64,000 bases of DNA from Nageia nagi (Eukaryota > Pinophyta). Within the stretch, counting starts at the first letter, position 1; every line of letters begins with the position of its first letter. The notes under the pieces are model-generated. The model ran no database searches, was not told where the DNA came from, and was given only the letters and a program-made list of their open reading frames with translations. Made by a program: the position numbers and the translations under genes. The DNA lies in the NCBI GenBank assembly GCA_050084985.1, contig JBITNC010000001.1, positions 214,582,001-214,646,000 of the forward strand, read 5' to 3'. Positions 12,601 through 25,487 of the stretch are shown piece after piece.

Positions 12601-14439
12601 TACTTACATTTTTATTGAAATCACTAACACATCAAGCTATGTAAAACAATGTGTTAACAATAAGAGTTTAATAATGAATGACTTGCTAAGGATTAGTAGA
12701 AGGGATATTTTGGTTGAAAGGATTTTCAATAAACTTAAGAGAAGAAAAAAATGATTTTAAAAAGGAGATAATTGCCTTGAAAAGATCATAGGAGTAAATA
12801 TAGATGAAAAATAAGTGTTTGTAATATTTGACAAGATTTAGGGTACTTTCATTTTAAAAACTAGATTACAAATGTTTATTTTATAATTTAATTTTAGATA
12901 GTGGTTGAACATCATAATATTTAAGGTCCTAAATTATTTATTTATTGAATTGGAAAAATGGTTATGAAATTTAAACTAATTATGGTATAAATTTTAAAAT
13001 ATATATAGTTGGTGTTATTGATAAGGATATTCATGATTGATAGACTATAATTTGGATCTTGATTGATTATATCCTTTAATAATATCATAATTTAAGGTCA
13101 AGGAAAAGAGGTGGCTTCCATAAGGCATAAAACCTCTTGAGTCCACAAAGGAGATAAATCCTCAATAGATGATTTATTATTGAATAAAATAGGATGTACA
13201 TATGCATTTGGGTCCAAAATAATAATGAGTTATCCTAATCCTCTTATGGTCAAGATCCACTCCTAGTAGTCATTACCATTGATCTATGAAAACATTGAGT
13301 ATACATGAAAAGAATATTTACATGAGCAAAGATAAGAAGTCATTATTATAATAGAGATCAATGTCCAAGGAATCTTCATTAATATATTTGATCTATTTGA
13401 TATTAGATGACTAGCAAGGATAAAAGGTAACCAATATGTCAAAAGGTTATGATTCTTGTATTATTTAGACTCATGTTGATAAGTATTGAATTCATTCATG
13501 GTTATCATTTATCTCATTAGATGATAAAAGGTACATAGTACACTATTATAGAGATTTTAAGACAAATATGATTTTCTATGTACTAATGACATGTTTTAGA
13601 GATTTATTTCCAAATTTTACCACAAGACTATTTTAATTTCTCTCCTTGTAATAACTTGTGTAATAAAAGTAGTCTTATCTATTATATGTATGGATTATGT
13701 TTAAATGATATGTCTTAGTTGATTAAATTATTTATTTCTTGCTTATTTATTATTTAAGTAATTGTTAACTTTGAGATTTAAAGAGTTTATAGTTTACATA
13801 ATACATTAATAAATGAAGTGGGAAACTAGGGTTAGAAAATATCTTCAAAGTTACATGACCTCACTTGAAATTAAAGTAGGTTATGGTGCTCATTTTTATT
13901 TAAAAATTATATAAATTGATTAACATAAATTATGGATTATTAAATAATTAAATTATTGGAAAGGATCCCAAATCAAGATTGAGGATTATACAAGAAATAT
14001 TAAGGACCCTTCAAGATTAAATGGGATAGTTTAGGGATACTATGGGAAATAATTTGGGATGCTTGGGATTATTATGAGATCCAAATTGTAAGTTATCTTG
14101 AACATTGATTTGCACTTAAAATAGTGATATTAAATATTTATGAAATAAGAAATACACCTTCTCAAGATTAATTATATGGTAAATAAGTCCAAATAAAATA
14201 AGGGTACAATCATCAGGAGTATTTGCTTATAAGTGAGGATAGGAATACCTAGTGAACAAACTCTTATACTTAGAAATAAATGATGAAGACTAAATAAAGT
14301 TAATAATGTATCAAAATGTAAAGCATGTGGGATATATGTTGTAAATCATAAACCTTGAGAAGTCAACCAATTGATTAATGAAAAAAATGGTCTTAAAGTT
14401 AAGGGTTTTAGATGGTGAAAGTTGGAATAGCGTTAAATG
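12601..14439. other. Unassigned AT-rich sequence
   Basis: No gene or family match recognised. The first ~200 bp could be the upstream part of the PPR pseudogene. The remainder is AT-rich with no array and no useful open frame. Confidence 0.3.
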
Positions 14440-16025
14440 ACACATGAGCTAGTCCATTCTTCAATTCATTTGTCAATCCATGGGATGGTCCTTATGTTGA
14501 CCAATGATATTATATTTTATCCTACAAAAATTTTGGTCTATAGGTTGATCCATGGGCCTAAAAAAATAATGTAGTGTAGACTAGGTCTTTTACCTAAAAC
14601 TATTAAGGTTCTAGGCTAGTCTAAGCCTAATAATGGGATATTTTATGGGTCATTCTATGGGTTGATTCATGTGTAGGTTCATAGGCTATTCCATGGGCTA
14701 CTCCATAGTTTATTACATAGGTTGATCCATAGGTTAGTTCATGAGATGCTCCATAGGCCAATCCATGCATCAATTCATTGGTTGACTTATGGGTTACTTC
14801 ATGGGTTGACCTACTGGTTGAACCATGGGCTAGTATAGTTTAATCCATGGGTTGGTCTATATATTAGTTTATTAATCAACCTATGAGTACTCCATGGATT
14901 GACTTATTAGGTGGACCACCATTTTCTTAGATTTAGGTAATGGGTAAAACCATGGGATGGTATGGGTCTATCCATGGGCCAAACCATAGGCTAATCCAAG
15001 TTGGTCCATAGGCTAGTCTATGGTACATTCCATAAGCCAATTTATGGGTAGATTAGTCCATGGTATAACCTATGCTTGAGCATGAAATAGAACATAGGCT
15101 AGGTCCAACCTAATTCATGGGACTTTCCATGGGTTGGTCCGTAGGTTGATCCTTATATCAGTCCACATTTCAACCCTTGGGCATGTCCATGGGCCTATCC
15201 ATGTGTTGGTCAATGGATTGACATATAGGTTAGTCTATGGGACTACCTACTAAATAGACCATGAGTCAATATAGGTTAGTTTTTGGGCTAGACCATAGGC
15301 TAATTCATGGGTCAATCTAGGTTAATCCATGGGTTAGTCCATTGGCCTTTCTATGGTCCAACTAAGGCCTAACCATAATATGATATATGGGCCAAGTCCA
15401 TCCCAATTCATGGGTTAGCATATGGGTCGATCCATGGGCCAATCTTTTGGCTAACCCATAAGCCTAGAAATTATATATTCCATAGGAAATGGAACCTCTT
15501 AACCATTTGTAGATAAGGTTTTTTTACCTAAAACTACTATATCTACTATGCCAATCCAAGCCTAACCATAGGCCATTCCATGGGTTGATCCATAAGTTAG
15601 TCCATGGCCATTCTATGGGTTGGTTTGTGGATCAAGTAATAGGTCCATATTTAGGATGATGTATTAGCCAAAATATAGGCTAGTCCAAGTTAGTTCATGG
15701 GTCAAAACATAGGCTAATCCATGGGCCAATCTAGGCTAGTCTATAGGCTAGTATGCAAGCTTGACCATAAGCTAGTATAGGTCAATTTGTAGGCTATTCT
15801 ATGGGCTAGTTTGGGTTGACCCATGGGTTGGTCCATAGGCTAGTATTAGGGTTGACCTATGGGTTGTTCCATGGGCTAGTCCATAGGCTAACTAAGGCAT
15901 GCCTACATCGAGCCTTTCCTACCTACTTTTTTAATATTGAATCCCTAATCAAGCCATGGGTTAGGCTAATGATACACTTACCCATGTATTTGCTAAATCA
16001 TGACATGTTGATGAATGGGCCATGA
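14440..16025. repeat. CCATGGG-type degenerate array 2 (longest)
   Basis: About 1.6 kb built almost entirely of variants of GGTTGATCCATGGGCTAGTC with irregular spacing. A recurring internal module, TTTTTACCTAAAACTACTAT followed by 'CCAATCCAAGCCTAACC'-like words, appears near 14,590 and 15,525 and again near 28,250 and 28,450, so a longer higher-order unit exists. The plus-strand open frame at 15,816-16,025 is a by-product of the repeat (alternating HGLVHRL-like residues) and not a gene. Confidence 0.75.
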
Positions 16026-16139
16026 ATTTAGTGTACTAGAGCTTATTAAATCCTCTAAGAACTAATGTTTGACTTTTTGGGGTCCAAAGTGGGATTACCA
16101 AAAAAATATATAGCCTTAGGAGAACCACTCCCTTATCTA

Positions 16140-16206
16140 ATTATAGATAGGTCATTTAACCTAAAAGTACTATGGTGAGGATGATTGGTTATTAGTCCCC
16201 ACCTAG
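16140..16206 (-). repeat. Junction module, cut by the assembly gap
   Basis: Contains TTTAACCTAAAAGTACTATG then GATGATTGG and CCCCACCTAG, the same module found at 29,037-29,260 (same orientation) and, inverted, at 19,420-19,640 and 27,049-27,245. In the complete copies this module joins CCATGGG-type sequence to the 347-bp satellite. Here the sequence stops at the run of N. Confidence 0.65.
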
Positions 16207-16306
16207 NNNNNNNNNNNNNNNNNNNNNNNNNNNNNNNNNNNNNNNNNNNNNNNNNNNNNNNNNNNNNNNNNNNNNNNNNNNNNNNNNNNNNNNNNNNNNN
16301 NNNNNN
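16207..16306. other. Assembly gap (100 N)
   Basis: Exactly 100 N, the conventional size for a scaffold join of unknown length. Sequence, and possibly a large amount of satellite, may be missing here. Confidence 0.98.
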
Positions 16307-16479
16307 CTCTAGAATTACTATTATCCAAGTAGTAAGGTACCATAAAATAAACTATAACTTATTTAATGAGATATTAATAGTTTTATAGTCTAAAATAGTT
16401 CATACTTAGACATGCATGGCTTAATATTTTAGATAAGTATATGAATACTAGTAGGATTAAATAGGAAGCCTATAACCAC

Positions 16480-17480
16480 CTTAGATGGATGGAAGGTCTT
16501 TCATAGACCCTACCACACCCATTTTATTAGAGAAAGCATAACACAACCCACCCATCCTTCACACCCAAAATGATTCATTCCTACTCATTTTGATGTGAAC
16601 TAAGTAGTACATGATAAGGAGGATTTGAGTCCCTTAATAAAAGGATCATCAACTTGAGTTTTAGTTAATATATACCCTAGGACCTTTATCTTACTAGCCC
16701 TTCACCATACATCTTGAGAATGTAATCCTTATAATCACCACATAAGGAAGAAATTATATTATGCACATGATCCTTTATGAATACCACTCATGAGCATCCC
16801 ATCTTGGGCTTTACCCCTATGTACATGTTAGTATAGGCCCTTCATTGAAGCATGACCATTGATCAAGGGTCCCCATGATCATTTAATCTATTAATTAGAA
16901 TATCATAAACATGGGGTTCAATTCATAGATTCCCTAGGAGATTTATCTCAATATGAGGACTTTTACCCTATATATCAAGAAGATAGTCTTAATGATCATC
17001 CCATAAGGAAGAAATACACTTATCCATGTGACCCTTTACAAATTCCACTCATGAGCATCCCATCCTAGGATCACCCCCTATGGACATTTTGATGTGAGCC
17101 TTCCTTAAGTGTAACCTTGATAAAGGTCCTTACGATCATTGCATCTATTGATTATAAGACCACCTAACTATGGTTTTGTTCACATATTCCATGGGAGATT
17201 TTTCTTAGTACAATTCCCTTTACCCTACATCCTAATGAGGTGGTCCTCATGGCCAAACTATAGGGTTAGTTCATGGATACCATAGGATTTTTTTCCCATA
17301 CGAGGCCTTTCATCCTACATATTAAGGAGACACTCCTAGCAGTTACACTTCAAGAAAGAAACCATATCATGCACATGATCCCTTATGAATGCCACCAAAA
17401 TCATCCTATATTTGGATTATTCCCTATACACTATTGGTGTGGGTCTTCCTTTTAGCTAAACCTTTATAATGATCATAACC
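16480..17480. repeat. Second degenerate tandem repeat, period near 345 bp
   Basis: The words CATAAGGAAGAAAT (about 16,740 and 17,008; decayed at about 17,351) and CACTCATGAGCATCCCATC (about 16,785 and 17,047; decayed near 17,392) recur with spacings of about 265 and 345 bp; the shorter one suggests an internal deletion. The sequence differs from the 347-bp satellite to its right. About three units are visible. Confidence 0.55.
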
Positions 17481-17829
17481 AAGAATATCATTAGAAATAG
17501 AGGGATATAGAGGGATCATAATGCTTTAAGATATGATGGATGAGCATGATCATCCAATATCAATTGTTAAGCACTATGTTTATGTACTTGAAGCCTTGCA
17601 CATCATGGGATAAACCATGTAATAGTGAAGATGTGTAAGAACTAATGATCAACTTCATATACCAATGTATGCACCCAATATGTGAAATGGTCAATTGGGA
17701 AACCAAATTGTATTCTAGTGAATGGCCGAGTTGATCACCTCCAAATCTTATTTTTCTTATATTAACTAGCAAAAATTTACATAAGTATATATTTCTAATA
17801 GAATACAAGAAGCCATTCTAGCCTAAAAA

Positions 17830-20800
17830 TGACATGCAATTGATGCTTGAAGTATAGCTCCAACTAACATTGAACTTGCAACAAAATTACATATTTTACA
17901 ATGATTGATACTTGGTAAATAAGGTTTTAGTAGATGTTGATAGACCTAGAATGACATGAGGCCAAGGTTTAGCTTGACTTTATAAATTGCATACCACCAT
18001 GCCATTATTTACAACTAACATTCTACATATTTAAGAGTAGGAAGCATGATATAGAGAGATTGAATGGGTAAGGGATCAAGGGGAATGCAAGAGGATTGTA
18101 TGGTCTACTATAACATTGAGCATGTTTCTAAACCATCACTATATTTGGTATCCATATTCCTCTCTATGTATTCACATAGCAACATTAATATCAAAAATTT
18201 AAATAACATTGATGGTAGACCCTAGATCATGATACACCATGTTGTAGGGTTTCTCCATACACTTCCCACCACCATGCATGATAAGTACTTACAAGAGACA
18301 TTTTCCATGTAGCTCTAGTATTAGATATACTTCAATCCTTAGCTAAACCATAGAGGTAACTAAGGAAATGTACATTAGATGAAGTAACCATGATGGAAAG
18401 GTATAAATGGGCAAGGTATAAAGGTAAGCATAAGATAAAGAGGGGCCATATGGTCTACTATCAACATGATCATGTTTCTAAACTACTTATACATTAGGCA
18501 TCCATAATCCTCTCTATAGACTAGCATAGCAACATGAATATGGGGAAAACATGGTACATTGATGTTAGACCTTAGATCATGATACACCATATGGTAGGGT
18601 TTCTCCACACACTTCCTATGATTTTGCGTGGGAAGGACTTATATAATATATTCTACATGTATTCATATCATAAGATGTACTTCATACCTTAGCCAAACCA
18701 TAAAGTTAGCCAAGGTAAGGGATATGGGATGGACCAATGAGATGGAGAGAGCATGGATAGGTAAGGGATCAAGGGGAGTGCAAGATGGAGTAGGGGACAT
18801 ATGATCTATGATACACATTGAGCATGTTTTCAAACTACTACTACATTAGGAATCTATAGTCCTCTCTATGGACTTGCATAGCAACATAAACTTCAAGAAA
18901 ATGCAATATCTATTGGTAGACCTTAAATCATGATACACCATGTGATAGGGTTTTTCCACATACTTCCCATAATTATGCATGAAAGGACTTATAGAATATG
19001 TTCATATATTCATAACATTATATGTACTTCATGCCTTAGCCAAACTGTAGAGCAATAAAGGAAAGGGATGTGGAATGGATCAAAGTGATGGAGAGGATGA
19101 TCAATCAAATCATCAAGTAGAGTACAATATAGAGAGGGGGTTATGGTCTATGATCAATATCAAGCATGTTTATAAACTTCTACTACATTGGGCATCTATA
19201 ATCACCTTCATAGACTCACATAGCAACATGAACATTAAGCAACCATAGTACATTACTAGTATACCTTAGATCATGATATGTCATACAACAAGGTTTCTCC
19301 ATACACTTCCCATCATTTCACATGGGAAGGAATTAGAGGATATGATCTTCATGTAACCATAATGTTAGACATACTTCATGCCTTATCCAAATCATAAAGG
19401 TAACTAAGGGAAGGGACAAATTAATGATATGTTGTAGGAGTATTAGAGTAGAAAGGGAGCAAGGGAAGGGTAAGGTTGGTTATGCAAAAAGAAAACCTAG
19501 GTGATAGGGTAGACTCAAGAAATTGAATATATCAATGTGATATGAGTTACATTACACCAACCTAGGTAGGGACTAGTCACCAATTATCCTTACCATAGTA
19601 GTTTTAGGTTAAAATATTTATTTATGATTAGATAAGGGCTTGGTTTACCTATGGAATGTGTGTTTTTTAGATGTTATTCATGTCTAAGCCAAACCATAGA
19701 GACCATAGGGGTAAGGATGTGGGATAGATTTATATCATGGATAGTGGGAATGTAGGCATGGGATCAAGGGGAATGTAAGGTAGAGTAAGGATCATATGGT
19801 CTACAATCATCATCATGCATATTTTTGAATTAGTACTACATTGGGAATCCATAATCCTCTCCATAAAATTACATAGTAAATGAACATTAGGAAACTATAG
19901 AATATTATTGGTAGACCTTAGATCATGATACACTATATGATAGGTTTTCTCCATACACTTCCCACTACCACACATGGGAAGGAATTATAGGAGACATTTT
20001 ACATGTAGCTATAGTATTAGATGTACTTCATACCTTAGATAAACCATAGATAAATTTGGGCAAGGGACATGGGATAGATCACTATGATGAAGAGAGAATG
20101 GATAGGGAAGGGATAAAGGTGAGTGCAAAATGGAAAAGGGTTTATGTAGTTTACAATAGGCATTAAGTGTCTTTCCAAACACTAACACATTAGGCATCCA
20201 TAGTCCTCTCCATTAACTTGCATAGCAACATGAACATTGGGTAACTATAGTATATAATGGTATACCATAGATCATGATACATTGTAAGTAACATTTCTCC
20301 ACACACTTCCCACATATGTACATGGGAAGGACTTATAGGAGATGTTTTGCTTGTATTCATAGCATTAGATGTACCTCACACCTTAGATAAACCATAAATT
20401 AACTACAAAAAGGTACATGAGACATACCACTATGATAAATAGAGCATAAATATGCAAGGCATCAAATGAGTGCAAAATGGAGAAGGGTTTGTGTAGTCTA
20501 CAATTGGCATTGAGTATGTTTCCAAATAATTACTACATTAGCCATTAATAATCATCTCCATATACTTCCATAGTAACATGAATGTTGGGAAATTATGGTA
20601 CATTGTTGGTAGACCTTAGATCATGATACACCATAAGGTAGGGGTTTTCCACACACTTCCATCACTATGCATGGGAAGGACTTACAACATATGTTCTACA
20701 TATACCCATAACATTAACATACTTCATACCTTAGTAGAATCATAGAGGAAACCATGGGAAGTGATGTGGAATATATTGACATGATGGAGAGGGTGAGTGG

Positions 20801-22757
20801 GTAAGGCATAAATAAGAGTGCAAGATAAAGAAGTGACCATGTGGTCTATGATCAACATTGAGTGTGTTTCCAAACCATCACTACATTAGGAATCTAAATT
20901 CCTCTCCAAAAACTTGCATACCAACATGAACATTGAAAAACCATAGTACAAATTATGATACATCATGCAGTAGGGTTTCTCCACACACTTCCCACCACCA
21001 CACATGGGAAGAACTTAAAAGAGATATTCTACATGTATCCATAGTATTAGATATACTTAATACCTTAGCAAACCATACAAAAGACAAGGGAAAGGATTTG
21101 GTATGGACCAACATGATGGAGATATGGTGAGCAGCCAAGGCATTAAGGGGAGTACAAGATGGAGAATGGGTCATGAATCTATAATCAACATTAAGCATAT
21201 TTTTGAACCATTGCTATATTGGGCATGCACAATCCTCTTTGTGGTAATTGCATAGCAACATAAACATTGGCCAACTATGGTACATTGATGGTAGATCCTA
21301 AAACATAATACACTATGTAGTAGAGTTTCTCAACATACTTCCCACCATGGCATTTGGAGGACTTATAGGATACATTATGCATGTAGCCATAGTATTATAT
21401 GTACTTTATGCCTTATCTAAACTATAAATATAACTAGAGAAATGGATATGGGATGGAAAATGTGTTGGAGAGAGCACAAATGTGTAAGGGGTCAAGGGGA
21501 GTGCAAGAAAAAGTGGCTCCATGTAGTCTATTTCAGCATCAAGCATATTTCCAAACCACTACTACATTGGGCATCCAAAATCCTCTCTATGGACTCATAT
21601 ATCAACATGAATATTAGTCAATTATGATATATTATTGGTAGATCCTAAATCATGATACACCATGCAAAAATGCTTCTCCATACACTTTCACCACTATCCA
21701 CTAAAGGACTTACAAGATACATTCTACATGTTTTTCCTAGAATTAGATGTACTTTATACCTTAGCTGAACCATTGAGCAATTAGGGTAAGGGATATGGGA
21801 TCAATAAAAATTATGGAAAGAGAATGAGAATACAAGACATAAAAGAGAGTGCAATATAGATAAGGACCATGTGATATACAATTAGCATCAAGCATATTTT
21901 ACAACCTCCACTATATTAGGCATCCACATTCCTCTCCATAAAATCACATAATGACATGAATATCAAGTAACCATAGTTAATTATTGGAAGATCCTAGATA
22001 ATGATACATCATAAATAAGGTTTCTCCACACACTTCCAACCATCATACATGGGAAGGACTTACAAGAGATGTTCTTCATGTAGTTTTAGTATTAGACATA
22101 ATTCATGCCTCTAAACATACAACAACTGGGTGAAGGGATGTGGGAAAAATTGATATTATGGAGAGAGTTTAAAAGGGAAAGGAATCAAGGGGAGTACAAT
22201 ATGGAAAAGTATTCATGTTATTTTTGATTAGCATCAAGCATATTTCTAAACCACCTTTAAATAGTGCATCCATAGTTCTCTTTGCAGACTCACATAGGAA
22301 CATGAATATCAAAAAACCATGGTACATTACTAGTTGATCCTAGATCATGATACATAGTGCGATAGGGTTTCTCCATACACTTCCCACCACCATACATGGG
22401 GAGGATTTATAGGATACATTTTCATGTAATCATAGTATTGGATATGCTTCACACCTTAGCCAAATCATAGAAGTAACTAAGTCAAGGGATGTGGGATGGA
22501 AATGACATGATGGAGAGAGGATAAATGGGTAATGTATCAAGGGAAGAGTAGATAGATAGCGGGTTATGTGATCTATTATAGGCATGAGCATATTTGATAA
22601 ACCACTTCTACATTGGGAATCCATAGTCCTCTTAATAGACTCACATAAGAACATGAACATCAAGAAACCATAATATGTTGATAGTAGCCCCTAGATCATG
22701 ATACATCAGTAGTAGGGTTTCTCCACACACTTCCCACCACCACACATGAGAAGGACT
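17830..22757 (+). repeat. ~347-bp satellite array (left block)
   Basis: The marker ATCATGATACACCAT recurs near 18,229, 18,573, 18,928, 19,270, 19,922, 20,270, 20,620, 20,956, 21,303, 21,650, 21,998, 22,345 and 22,698, a step of about 347 bp. Each unit also has TTTCTCCACACACTTCCCA, an 'AAGGACTTATAGGAGA'-like word, 'CTTCATGCCTTAGC' and 'CATAGCAACATGAA'. Around 14 monomers are visible and well diverged. The step from 19,270 to 19,922 contains the junction module. Monomers near 340 bp (about two nucleosomes) are common for plant satellites. Element E2 interrupts the array at 22,758. Confidence 0.9.
19420..19640 (+). repeat. Junction module inside the satellite
   Basis: Matches 27,049-27,245 (same orientation) and 29,037-29,260 (inverted): ATGTTGTAGGAGT, then GGTTATGCAAAAAG, then ACCAACCTAGGTAGGGACTA, then CCATAGTAGTTTTAGGT. 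Satellite resumes on its right, so it is embedded in the array. Confidence 0.7.
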
Positions 22758-23545
22758 TGTTATGGCATAAAATTTATTTATGCATTTAAATAAATACATT
22801 TACTTGCACTAATATACACCTAGAAATTTTAATTTAATGATATCAATATTTATCTTGAATATAATCATAATATCAATAATTATCTTGAATATGGTTATGT
22901 ATTATGGACTAACCCTATTTATGTAGGTACACATCGACCTAAGGAGTAGGTCATATTATTATCTATATAAATAGGGATCTAATAGTAAGTCCACATAAAG
23001 GATATACATGATACCATATCTAGTCTTGGTGGTGGAATCCTTTAGGTGTCTTTTGACATCACCATTCAAGATTATGGTTTGTGTACTTCCTTATGTGAGC
23101 TATTTTGACATGATGATTTATTTGGTTATCATATCACTAATTGAAACATTTATATGAAAATTATTGAATTGATTTGAAAGCAAATACCACTCTAATAAAG
23201 GCCATTTATTCTCCTTATTCATACTAAATACACCATTAGTGCTCCTCCTATATAACATATAGACTACTCAGATCCTATTTTCATGGCATTTCATGTTATA
23301 GCTTTTGGAGCAAGATTTATCTATCATCCACATATAAACATATCATTGTTCTTCAATGTCAAGTACACTTTGTAAGGTAAGTATATAAATCATATTTCTT
23401 GATTGGTATTATTATCCTAATTCTAGAGTGGTTATCTTCTTCATTTGTTTATTTTATGGTCCAAATTGTCTATTCATAGCTTGAAATAAGTATTTTGGGT
23501 CTTGTAATTATTTATTTATTTGTATTCTCAAAATATTTGTAAACA
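22758..23545 (+). repeat. Family A 5' LTR of E2
   Basis: Starts TGTTATGGCATAAAATTT and ends TTTGTAAACA. It aligns along its length with the other family A LTRs. It carries a clear TATA box at 22,964-22,974. The sequence after it, TTTGACAAACTTGATG, is the decayed primer-site region. Confidence 0.9.
22964..22974 (+). promoter_or_regulatory. TATA box of family A LTR
   Basis: TATATAAATAG, about 205 bp inside the LTR, is conserved in position in the other copies (for example 37,117-37,126, and inverted near 41,043-41,055). It marks the U3 promoter; transcription would start roughly 30 bp downstream. Confidence 0.7.
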
Positions 23546-23639
23546 TTTGACAAACTTGATGTCAAAATGATCCCCCATTTTATCCATCATGACATTAATC
23601 AATTCATCTATCCTACTATTAATTCTATTAGTGTTAGTA

Positions 23640-24840
23640 TAATCATGCATGTCCTTGATCCACTCTAGGGCATATTTGTATAGATGCTACTGCATTGTGA
23701 CTCCCTAAGTGTATCGAATCATATCCTTCATCCCTCTAGGTTGATGTCAAGAAATTTAAGACCATGTGTAGTTCCCACTCCTACCATGTGGGCACATCAT
23801 TAGGTAGATCTTATGGTAGAGAGGTTGGTCTAGAGATGCTTATGTGATCATAGGCCCGTACCTATAGTATCATGGAGTGAGCCACCTATCTCCCCCCTCT
23901 CACCACCTTAGTGAAATTTCAAATAATGATATAGCTATGCTAAAATAGCTAGGTACCATGCATATCATTACTCATGTTAGACCATGTCCATGATAATAGG
24001 TACTATCCCCATTGAGAATGTCTCATTGCTCTTATCTTGATAGATAATAGCATCTAGTAGGTAAGCAATAAGGAGCCTTATCATAGGTTATCTCATGCTA
24101 TATGATCCTATAATACATGTATCATAAGGGAAACTCCCCTTTATCTTTAGTTCATCTCATCTAATACCATGAGCCACATAGCCCACTCCTCTACTTGTTC
24201 CATGTTAAGAATAGTGACCATGTTCACTAGCTTACCTCTAATAGGTAGCCTAGTGATCCTACAGATATCCTTAAGAGTCATTGTAATCTCTATTGTAGGT
24301 AAGTGAAAGGTGTTGTAATTAGGATACCACCTCTCCATTAAATCAATCAACATATATTGATCATGATAGATGTAATTAGCAAAGGCCAAATAGCTAAGTA
24401 AATAGCCTCGAGTGTGATCCTAGTAAAAAACACCCAAAAGGTAAGATTAGTTTTTATTATTAAGGCATTTTTAAGTTTTGTAGAGAAATAAAGAGGACCA
24501 CCCATGGTATAAACTAGGGTAGAAGGGACTACTAGTGGCCCTCTTCTCATATAGAAAACTAACAAAATTTCATGAGTAGGGTCATACAAAAAAGAAAAAC
24601 CTAATCATAAAGGTAGAAAAATGAAAAATAGTGCTAAAATTCAAAAATGAAATCAAAGGTATTCTAATGAGTAAAACCCTAGGAATAGGATACCAAACTT
24701 ATAGGAAAACTATGTAAAAAAACATAAAAAAAAAATTAAGAATGCATCAAAGAAAGATAGGTAAGATGATTTACCTAATGAGTAGTAAGAGAGTTCATCA
24801 ATAAAGCAACTCTATGTCCCTCTCAATGTGTAATCGATAA
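23640..24840 (-). pseudogene. PMD gene copy in E2, antisense to the element
   Basis: Minus-strand reading gives MYDPTHEILLVFYMRRG near 24,589, then the PMD signature at 24,240-24,370: LMERWYPNYNTFHLP, EITMTLKDICRITRLPI. The two parts sit in different frames that overlap at 24,347-24,389, so there is a frameshift. An upstream GT-AG intron is still present (about 24,778 down to 24,680, donor GTAAATCATC, acceptor TATTCCTAG). The downstream part to 23,640 aligns with the C-terminal region of the E3 and E4 copies. The gene is antisense to the LTRs. PMD proteins are nuclear factors related to MAIN/MAIL1. Stops rule out function. Confidence 0.75.
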
Positions 24841-24884
24841 AGCCATGATAGGGAGATGTGAAAAAGAAGCAAAGGTGAATCATA

Positions 24885-25075
24885 GCTTATTATGCCTCTT
24901 GGCATAGAGTTTTAGCTCTCATCATCATAATATGCCTCTTGGTGTAGAGTTTTAGCTCTCATAATCATATCATGCCTCTTGGCATAGAGTTTTGGTCTCA
25001 TCATCATATCATACCTCTTGGCATAGAGTTTTAGCTCTCACATTATCATGGCTATTGGTGTAGAGTTGAGCTCCC
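24885..25075. repeat. Hairpin minisatellite, 5 units (E2)
   Basis: 40-bp units built on TATGCCTCTTGGCATA (6-bp stem, 4-nt loop) followed by AGAGTTTTAGCTCT (second small stem). The same array has about 15 units in E3 and 12 in E4. Confidence 0.9.
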
Positions 25076-25104
25076 ATTCTACTATAGTATGCTATTCACT
25101 TGTG

Positions 25105-25255
25105 TTGTCATGTATAGTCATGTATGGTCATGTGTGGTCATGTGTGGTCATGTGCTATCATGTATTATCATGTGTGTTCATGTGTTGACATATATGGTCA
25201 TGTGTTATCATGTGTTGTCATATGTAGTCATGTGTGGTCATGTGTTGTCCATATC
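25105..25255. repeat. TCATGTGTGG-type 10-bp array (E2)
   Basis: About 14-15 copies of a 10-bp word of the form TCATGTGTGG/TCATGTGTTG. Corresponding arrays lie at 36,570-36,660 (E3) and, inverted, at 41,500-41,590 (E4), always between the hairpin minisatellite and the 3' LTR. The plus open frame 25,124-25,396 is a by-product of it. Confidence 0.85.
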
Positions 25256-25487
25256 ATGATAAGGGGTAGATTGAAAAATATCATAGCAAGGAGTTTTCTC
25301 AATCCATATCTAGTTTTTACAAGTATTTATATATTACAATATTTGTTGAAATTCAAATTTATTAGTGTTGGTATTATGCTTATCAATTACTATTAATACT
25401 TCATTGCTATGATATCTTGATTGGTCCTTTGAATGAAAAATCTCAATGCACGTAGTGATATCAATTTCTCATCCAAAGTGGGGCATT

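Noticed and set aside
15816-16025. 69-codon plus-strand ORF
   Set aside because: Product is a translation of the CCATGGG-type words (alternating HGLVHRL) with no domain; repeat by-product.
24885-25075. CRISPR-like array (regular short repeats)
   Set aside because: Units are contiguous 40-bp tandem copies without unique spacers, inside a plant LTR element.
25124-25396. 90-codon ORF in E2
   Set aside because: First half is the 10-bp TCATGTGTGG array read as protein; the rest enters the LTR flank.
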